Shown piece by piece: positions 31,758 through 36,863 of a stretch of DNA of 36,863 bases. Source of the DNA: Propionibacteriaceae bacterium (GTDB taxonomy: Bacteria; Actinomycetota; Actinomycetes; Propionibacteriales; Propionibacteriaceae); the NCBI GenBank assembly GCA_027492675.1, contig JAPUEI010000071.1:15174-52036 (forward strand), given 5' to 3'. The notes beneath the pieces are model-generated. The model was not told the DNA's origin, searched no databases, and worked only from the letters and a program-made list of their open reading frames with translations. How positions within the stretch are numbered: the stretch's first letter is position 1; each line of letters opens with the position of its first letter. The position numbers and the translations under genes were made by a program.

Positions 31758-34700
31758 ATGACGGACACCACGGCGGATCTCTGGAGCTGGGTCGACGCCC
31801 AGCCGGACCACACCGCGAACGTGCCCGAGGGGGCCGCGGTCACGGCTGTCCTCGTGACGCGCAACGGCGAGTCCTGGCTGCCTGGGGCGCTGGAGTCGCT
31901 CGCCGCCCTGGAGACCAAGCCCGGTCGCATCCTGGCGGTGGACAACGCCTCCGACGACCGGACCCCGGAGATCCTCGCGGAAGCCGTGAACGCCGGCACC
32001 CTGACGGCCATCGTCCAGGGTTCGGCGACCTGGGGGTTCGGCGAGGCCGTGAACGCCGCGCTCGAGGGGCTCGAGCAGACGACGTGGCTGTGGCTCTTGC
32101 ACGACGACGTGGTCGTCATGCCGGACGCGCTCCAGTGCCTGCTCGTACAGACCGCGAAGTCGCCCGACGCCGACATCATCGTGCCCATGCTGTTGCGGCC
32201 GGGACGCCGCCGTCATGCCCGCCGGATCTCGGAGCTGGGTGCGACGATCTCGCACGCGGGCAAACGCGAACTGGGGCTCGAGCCCGGGGAGATCGGGCAG
32301 GGACAGCACGATCCGTCCCCGGTCCTGGGCGGGTCCACCTGCGGCATGCTGATCCTTTGGTCGCAGTTCACGGCGCTCGGCGGGTTCGACCCCGCGCTGC
32401 CGATGCATCGCGACGGCGTCGATCTCGGCTGGCGGGCCACCCTGGCAGGGGGCATCGCGATGACCTGCCCCGACGCGCGGATCGTCCATCGCCAGGCCTC
32501 GCTGCGCGGGCTGCGCCAGGGCACGTTGGCGGACCAGCGGCATCGCACTGAGACGGGGTTCGACCAGTTCCTCGGCATGCGGACCGTGCTGGCCCACGAG
32601 CGGGGACCGGTGGCGATGGGCACCGCGGTCAGGCTCGTGGTGGGCACGCTGTTCCGGGCGCTGGGTCTGCTCCTCGGTAAGCGGCCCGAGGCGAGCCTGG
32701 AGGAGCTGCAGGCGCTCGGTGACTTGCTGTCCGGCGGTCGAGGCACGCGGGCGCTGCGACGCCGCGTCTTCGCGCTTCCGTCGAGCCGCGAGTCGCTCAA
32801 GCGCGTGGGCCTGCTGAGACCGCACACGATGTCCGGGGTCGCCAAGCTCGCTGACCAGACGTGGAGCCGGTTCCAGGAGCGCCTGAGGCTGCTGACGGAG
32901 TCGGGCGACATGTCGCTCGACGACCTCACCGGTGACGACTTCTCCGGCGGTATGTCCAGGGGGAGAGCGGTCTGGCCATGGATCGCCGGGGCGCTCGCCG
33001 TGCTCGTACTCGTGGTCTCCGGGCGTCGCCTCATCGGCGTCGGGAACCTCACGTCGAGCGGGCTCCTCCCCGCTCCCGAGACCATTGCTGCGGCGGTGCG
33101 CGGCTACGTGGTGCGGCCCGCAGGGGCCGACGTCGCGTCCGCCCCCTGGGAGGGGATGGCGGCGATCGCGGGCATCCCAGGGATCTTCCCCACATGGGCC
33201 GCTGTGGCCGCGCTCTGGTTGGCCGTGCCGGGGTGCGCGCTCGCCATGGCCGCCTTCCTGCAGCCGTTCGTGCGCAGCGCCGCGCTCCGGTGGTTCGCCG
33301 CGTTGGTGTACGCGTTGGTGCCGGCTCTGGTCGGCGGTGACGCGCGCGGGCAGGTGTGGCTTGCGGTGTGGGCGGTGCTGCTGCCGCTGTACGGGGCGTC
33401 GCTGGACCGTTGGCCGGGTGACGGCACGCGGGTCGACAAGCTGAGGGAACCTGCCTGGGCAGCCCTGTTGTTGACTGTGGCTACGGCGATCACGCCGCTG
33501 TCGTACGTGCTGGGCGCGGTGGCGGTCATCGTCGTCGGGATCCGCCGCGGGGGACTGGTCCGAGCGATCGTGGCGGCGCTGTTGCCGGTGCTCGTGCTGG
33601 CGCCCTGGATCCCGTCGCTGGTCAGGTTCCCCGGGCGTCTCCTCACAGGTCCCGATCCGCTGCTCGGCGCGGTGGACGTCGTGCCGAGCTGGTGGCTGTT
33701 TCTCGGGCGGTCGGCCGGGCCTGGTCTCCCTCCCCTGTGGCTGTCCGCGGTGGCGGTCGGGCTGCTCTGGCTGGGTGTGGCGCTGGCGCTCATCCAGGTC
33801 ATCGACAGCTGGCGGTTCGCCGTCGCGGGGGTGGCTCTCGTCTTCGTGGCGGTAGGTCTGAGCCGGCTCGTGGTCCCGGTCGGCGCTGGCCATGTACGGC
33901 CTGAGGTGACGATGTGGCTGGTGGCCGCGTTCGGATGCCTGGTGGTCGCTCTGGTGACGAGCCTGGACAAGGCGCGTCGTCGCCTCGCGTCGCAGAGCTT
34001 CGGCGTCGCGCAGGCGGTGAGCGCCTCGGTGGCCGTCGTGGGCGCCCTGCTGGTCGTCGTGTCGCTGGGCTGGTACGTCATCGGCGGCCTCGGCGCCCCG
34101 CTTCATCGTGGGCAGGCGAACGCGCTGCCGCCGTACATCACGGACTCGGAGAACGGTCCCTCGCAGACGCGCACCCTCGTGGTGTCGCTCACCGGCGGGC
34201 AGGTGTCGTGGATGCTGCACGCCTCGGACAACGCCACCTGGGGGGACGGTGAGACGGGGTTGACGCCGTCCGAGCCTGAGGCCAGGGCCGCCGTCGAGCG
34301 CGTCGTCGCTCAGATCGCCGCCGCGCGCCAGGACGACGGGGTCGCGGCAGAGCTCGCGGCGCTGGGGGTGCTGCACGTGCAGGTGCGGGGGATCACGCCG
34401 GACGTCAGCTCGGCCCTCGCCGCCTCGCCGGGCATCGCTCGTGGGGGCGAGGGCAACGGCACCACGGTGTTCACGGTGACGAGCCATCCGGCCCGGCTGA
34501 TCCTGGTGACCGTGGACGGCGCACAGCCCGTGGCCGGGTCGATCACGACCCCGGCGACCGGGACGCTGTTCCTCTCCGAGGCGGCGGATCCCCGGTGGCA
34601 GGTCACCGTGGGCGGGGTTCGGCTCGTGCCGGTCGACTCGCCGGACTGGCGGCCCTCGTTCACCGTCGACGGACAGACAGGCCCTGTCGTGGTGAGTCTC

Positions 34701-34841
34701 GCGCCGGACCCGTGGGCAGGGTGGTTGGCGCTCGGTCAGCTGCTGGCCATGCTGCTGCTGGCCCTCTTCGCTGCTCCGGCCGTGAGCCGGGAGTCGGACG
34801 ACTACCGGTTCGGACGACGGTCGATGGGGGGCGCCGCATGA
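31758..34841 (+). CDS. Large membrane glycosyltransferase, GT2 domain plus multi-helix membrane domain
   Basis: 1027 residues. The N-terminal GT2 domain (about 28-270) has TAVLVTRNGESWLPGALESL, AVDNASDDRTPEIL and LLHDDVVV (DxD-type D116-D117), then GGFDPALPMHRDGVDLGWRA. A linker leads to eleven or twelve membrane helices from about residue 405 (ALAVLVLVVSG onward) and an extracytoplasmic C-terminal part with a final helix (ALGQLLAMLLLALFAAPAV). The layout suggests a sugar transferred at the inner face of the membrane and possibly exported or processed by the same protein; sugar and acceptor are unknown. Starts with ATG behind GAGGGG. Overlaps the DUF5719 gene by 4 bp, so the two are probably partners. 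Confidence 0.85.
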   Translation: MTDTTADLWSWVDAQPDHTANVPEGAAVTAVLVTRNGESWLPGALESLAALETKPGRILAVDNASDDRTPEILAEAVNAGTLTAIVQGSATWGFGEAVNAALEGLEQTTWLWLLHDDVVVMPDALQCLLVQTAKSPDADIIVPMLLRPGRRRHARRISELGATISHAGKRELGLEPGEIGQGQHDPSPVLGGSTCGMLILWSQFTALGGFDPALPMHRDGVDLGWRATLAGGIAMTCPDARIVHRQASLRGLRQGTLADQRHRTETGFDQFLGMRTVLAHERGPVAMGTAVRLVVGTLFRALGLLLGKRPEASLEELQALGDLLSGGRGTRALRRRVFALPSSRESLKRVGLLRPHTMSGVAKLADQTWSRFQERLRLLTESGDMSLDDLTGDDFSGGMSRGRAVWPWIAGALAVLVLVVSGRRLIGVGNLTSSGLLPAPETIAAAVRGYVVRPAGADVASAPWEGMAAIAGIPGIFPTWAAVAALWLAVPGCALAMAAFLQPFVRSAALRWFAALVYALVPALVGGDARGQVWLAVWAVLLPLYGASLDRWPGDGTRVDKLREPAWAALLLTVATAITPLSYVLGAVAVIVVGIRRGGLVRAIVAALLPVLVLAPWIPSLVRFPGRLLTGPDPLLGAVDVVPSWWLFLGRSAGPGLPPLWLSAVAVGLLWLGVALALIQVIDSWRFAVAGVALVFVAVGLSRLVVPVGAGHVRPEVTMWLVAAFGCLVVALVTSLDKARRRLASQSFGVAQAVSASVAVVGALLVVVSLGWYVIGGLGAPLHRGQANALPPYITDSENGPSQTRTLVVSLTGGQVSWMLHASDNATWGDGETGLTPSEPEARAAVERVVAQIAAARQDDGVAAELAALGVLHVQVRGITPDVSSALAASPGIARGGEGNGTTVFTVTSHPARLILVTVDGAQPVAGSITTPATGTLFLSEAADPRWQVTVGGVRLVPVDSPDWRPSFTVDGQTGPVVVSLAPDPWAGWLALGQLLAMLLLALFAAPAVSRESDDYRFGRRSMGGAA

Positions 34842-36148
34842 GGTCCCGTGTGTGGCGCGTCGCCCTGGCGATCGTCGTCGTGGCGATGCTGGTCGTGGGG
34901 GTGTCGTATCTCCCTTCGAAGACGGTGAGCCGGGACGCGGTGCCGGTGGCCGGTACGCAGTCGGTCGTGTGCCCGTCGCAAGATCCGGCTCTGCTTCCGG
35001 TGCTGGTGCGCGCCACGGACACCGGGGACGTGATGGGACGGTCCGTCGGCGCCACGTCGGCGTCGCGGGTGCCCGAGGCCGGTGTCACGGCCACCGCGAA
35101 GCCGTACGTCCTGTCCGGCAGCCAGGCCGTGGCCGGGATGTCGTCGGCAGCGGCCGCGACGGGTGCCCACAAGGGGCTCTGGCTCGCATCGTGCAGTGAA
35201 CCCGCAGCGGAGCAGTCGTTCGTCGGGCTCGTGGCGGACTCCACCCACGAGGTGACGCTCCTGATCACGAACCCCGATCCCACCGAGGCTGTCGTCGACG
35301 TGACGTTCTACGGCGAGAAGGGCCGGGTGGCCACGCAGGGTTCGCGCGGGCTCAAGGTGCTCGGCAACAGCACCCGGCAGCTCGGCCTGGCGCAGTTCGT
35401 CACCGGCGAGGGTGCGGTCACCGCCGTGGTCGAGGCGTCGGAGGGGCGGGCGTCCACGTATGCGCTCGTCGAGAGTGCGGCGGGTTCCGACTGGGTCACC
35501 ACGGCGGCTCCGGCGGCGACCTCCGCGGTGATCGCCGGGGTGCCGGGAGGGACGGGGTCACGCACGCTCGCGGTGACCAACCGCTCCGACCGGCGCGCGA
35601 CGTTCAGCGTGTACGTGCTGGGCGCCGGCGAGTCGTTCGCCGCCGCGGGAGCGGATGCGGTGTCGCTGGACCCTGAGGCGACGGTGACGGTGAAGCTCGA
35701 CGACGCGCTGCGTGGCGAGGTGGCGGGTCTGCGGGTGGCCTCGACCCAGCCCGTGGTCGCCGCACTGTGGTCGTCGACCGTCGACGGAGACCTCGCCGTC
35801 TCCCCGGCCAGGCCTGCGTTCGGCGGTCGATCGGTGGTGCCCGTGGTGCCCGGTGGCGTGCTCGTGGCCACCAACCCCGGCTCGGAGGCCGCCACCCTCA
35901 CCGTGACCCTTCGCAACGGATCGTCCACCGTCGAGGCCCAGACCGTGACGGTCGACCCCGGAACCACGGCACAGGTGCCGATGACGACGGGCACGTCGGC
36001 GGAGCTGAGCACCACCTCGCCCGACCTGCGTCTGACCACCGTGGTGACCACGGTGACGGGCGTCACCGGCCTCGGGGTCGCTGCCTGGGGTCCCGGAGGC
36101 CCGGGCGACGTACAGGTCGTGCCTCGCCTCGATCCCGATCTCGCGTAG
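34838..36148 (+). CDS. DUF5719 family secreted/anchored protein
   Basis: 436 residues. One N-terminal helix (VALAIVVVAMLVVGVSYL) anchors or exports the protein. The remainder is Ala/Thr/Val/Gly/Ser-rich beta structure with repeated strand pairs such as VTLLITNPDPTEAVVDVTFYG and GVLVATNPGSEAATLTVTLRNGS, typical of the DUF5719 family found beside this glycosyltransferase in actinobacteria. No enzyme motif. An ATGA overlap with the glycosyltransferase gene supports a joint role at the envelope. A reading extended back to 34595 runs inside the preceding gene and is rejected. Confidence 0.83.
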   Translation: MRSRVWRVALAIVVVAMLVVGVSYLPSKTVSRDAVPVAGTQSVVCPSQDPALLPVLVRATDTGDVMGRSVGATSASRVPEAGVTATAKPYVLSGSQAVAGMSSAAAATGAHKGLWLASCSEPAAEQSFVGLVADSTHEVTLLITNPDPTEAVVDVTFYGEKGRVATQGSRGLKVLGNSTRQLGLAQFVTGEGAVTAVVEASEGRASTYALVESAAGSDWVTTAAPAATSAVIAGVPGGTGSRTLAVTNRSDRRATFSVYVLGAGESFAAAGADAVSLDPEATVTVKLDDALRGEVAGLRVASTQPVVAALWSSTVDGDLAVSPARPAFGGRSVVPVVPGGVLVATNPGSEAATLTVTLRNGSSTVEAQTVTVDPGTTAQVPMTTGTSAELSTTSPDLRLTTVVTTVTGVTGLGVAAWGPGGPGDVQVVPRLDPDLA

Positions 36149-36261
36149 AGCCTCCTCGGGCGGCCAGGGGAGAGAGCGCTGTTCGTCTCGGACCAGTCCG
36201 GCACGACGGGCCGGGCGAGCGGACCCAAGCCCCGCCCCAGGGGTGGGTGAGACACTGGGTT

Positions 36262-36561
36262 GTGCCCGATCGACCTGAGATTGTCTGCCTGTGCGGTTCC
36301 ACCCGGTTCGTGAACGAGCTCCGGGCCGCCAACCGTGATCTGACGCTCGCGGGCATCATCGTGGTCGCGCCGAGTGAGGCCGTCGAGGGGGCCACCGAGA
36401 AGCAGAAGGCACTGCTGGGTGCGCTCCACTTGCGCAAGATCGACGTGGCAGACCGCGTCCTGGTCGTCAACCCCGGCGGGTACGTCGGTGACTCCACGAG
36501 CAGGGAGATCGCCTACGCCCGCGCTGCCGGCAAACCGGTGTCGTTCACCGATCCGCGCTGA
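36262..36561 (+). CDS. Small nucleoside 2-deoxyribosyltransferase-like protein
   Basis: 99 residues. IVCLCGSTRFVNELRAANRDL at the N-terminus and DVADRVLVVNPGGYVGDSTSREIAYARAAGKPV near the end match the deoxyribosyltransferase fold; the Glu of SREIAYA corresponds to the catalytic Glu position in that superfamily. Enzymes of the fold cleave N-glycosidic bonds of nucleotides or bind nucleotides, but the substrate is unknown. The GTG start has no ribosome-binding site; GACACT 5 bases upstream may be a weak -10 box for a leaderless mRNA. The gene stands alone between the DUF5719 gene and the window end. Confidence 0.72.
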   Translation: MPDRPEIVCLCGSTRFVNELRAANRDLTLAGIIVVAPSEAVEGATEKQKALLGALHLRKIDVADRVLVVNPGGYVGDSTSREIAYARAAGKPVSFTDPR

Positions 36562-36673
36562 GCGCTAGAAGCCACTTTCCGGGCGACAAGGCCTGCTGAC
36601 GTCTTCGACACGAGCAGAACGCACAGCGGTCCACCCTCCAGGTAGGTCATCGTCTTGGCGGCACCCGTGCCCT

Positions 36674-36728
36674 CTCGAACGAAGCGCGGGGCCAACAGCA
36701 GTCAGCGCGCCGACCAGCTCCACCACAG
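36674..36728 (+). repeat. Direct repeat, copy 1 (55 bp)
   Basis: Identical to 36809-36863. The match begins exactly at 36674 (the preceding bases differ, T versus A) and the period is 135 bp. Confidence 0.85.
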
Positions 36729-36808
36729 GGCTGGAGGGCCAATCGTGCGGGGGCAGTGCCCGGATGGGTGGGGCTCGGATGGCCAGGTCCAGACGAACTG
36801 GGTTCGGA

Positions 36809-36863
36809 CTCGAACGAAGCGCGGGGCCAACAGCAGTCAGCGCGCCGACCAGCTCCACCACAG
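36809..36863 (+). repeat. Direct repeat, copy 2 (55 bp), cut by the window end
   Basis: Identical to 36674-36728 and ending on the last base. It is either the second unit of a 135-bp tandem array that continues beyond, or an assembly end overlapping at a 55-base k-mer. Confidence 0.85.

Larger units (their letters stand above)
36562..36863. other. Gene-free end of the window
   Basis: No reading frame here looks like a real protein. A minus-strand frame across 36565-36861 stays open for 98 codons, but only because it repeats VELVGALTAVGPALRS through the 135-bp duplication. GTTCG-GACT-CGAAC at 36802-36815 is a small hairpin, not a tRNA. Confidence 0.5.

Noticed and set aside
31731..34487. Minus-strand open frame of 918 codons opposite the large glycosyltransferase
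   Set aside because: It mirrors the real gene's codon structure in high-GC DNA; the translation is Arg/His/Gly/Pro-rich with no recognisable domain, while the plus strand has a clear GT2 domain and helices.
36801..36830. tRNA T-arm-like GGTTCG...CGAAC near the window end
   Set aside because: No acceptor, D-arm or anticodon stem can be formed around it; it is only a short palindrome.

Overview
The window is chromosomal DNA of a high-GC actinobacterium. Support comes from the gene families present (WhiB, acyl-CoA carboxylase epsilon subunit, DUF937, TIGR03089, DUF5719, an LCP protein with several membrane segments), from frequent GTG starts, and from many genes that seem to be transcribed without a leader. 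The order is close to Propionibacteriales, but that placement is a guess from composition and gene content. No rRNA, tRNA, CRISPR, prophage or transposase was seen.

Layout. (1) 38-3281: adenosine deaminase, a metallo-beta-lactamase-fold protein with substituted metal ligands, a UbiA-type decaprenyl-phosphate phosphoribosyltransferase and a small lipoprotein. (2) 3286-6381 (minus): a three-gene operon of a cysteine-desulfurase-like PLP enzyme, a penicillin-recognising serine hydrolase and a dipeptide epimerase, perhaps acting on wall-derived peptides. (3) 6449-13464: a housekeeping block with maf, DUF937, accE and a propionyl/acyl-CoA carboxylase beta subunit on the minus strand, and birA, a PH-domain membrane protein, gtrA, purK and purE on the plus strand. 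BirA would biotinylate the carrier used by the neighbouring carboxylase. (4) 13584-15083: LCP wall-polymer ligase. (5) 15080-28595: an accessory region with an LLM oxidoreductase, an NAD(P)-binding protein, a TetR regulator, a GH2 beta-mannosidase, a complete peptide-type ABC importer (Tat/lipoprotein binding protein, two permeases, two ATPases) and a GH3 beta-glucosidase. It reads as a beta-mannoside/beta-glucoside uptake and degradation locus. (6) 28605-36148: an envelope block with TIGR03089, GDP-mannose pyrophosphorylase, a membrane protein, WhiB, a giant membrane glycosyltransferase and DUF5719. (7) 36262-36863: a small nucleoside-deoxyribosyltransferase-like protein, then a gene-free end that carries a 55-bp exact repeat finishing on the last base.

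Blocks 3, 4 and 6 resemble, from memory, one continuous conserved region in mycobacteria (birA/accD5/accE5/maf, purK/purE, LCP, manB, whiB2). On that view the glycoside locus is an insertion into it. Points to look at first: a one-base frameshift in the first ABC ATPase, a nested symmetric 161-bp repeat after birA, two strong palindromic operators (1106-1129 and 17780-17799), and a recurring TAGNNT -10 box placed 5-8 bases before start codons, which indicates widespread leaderless transcription.
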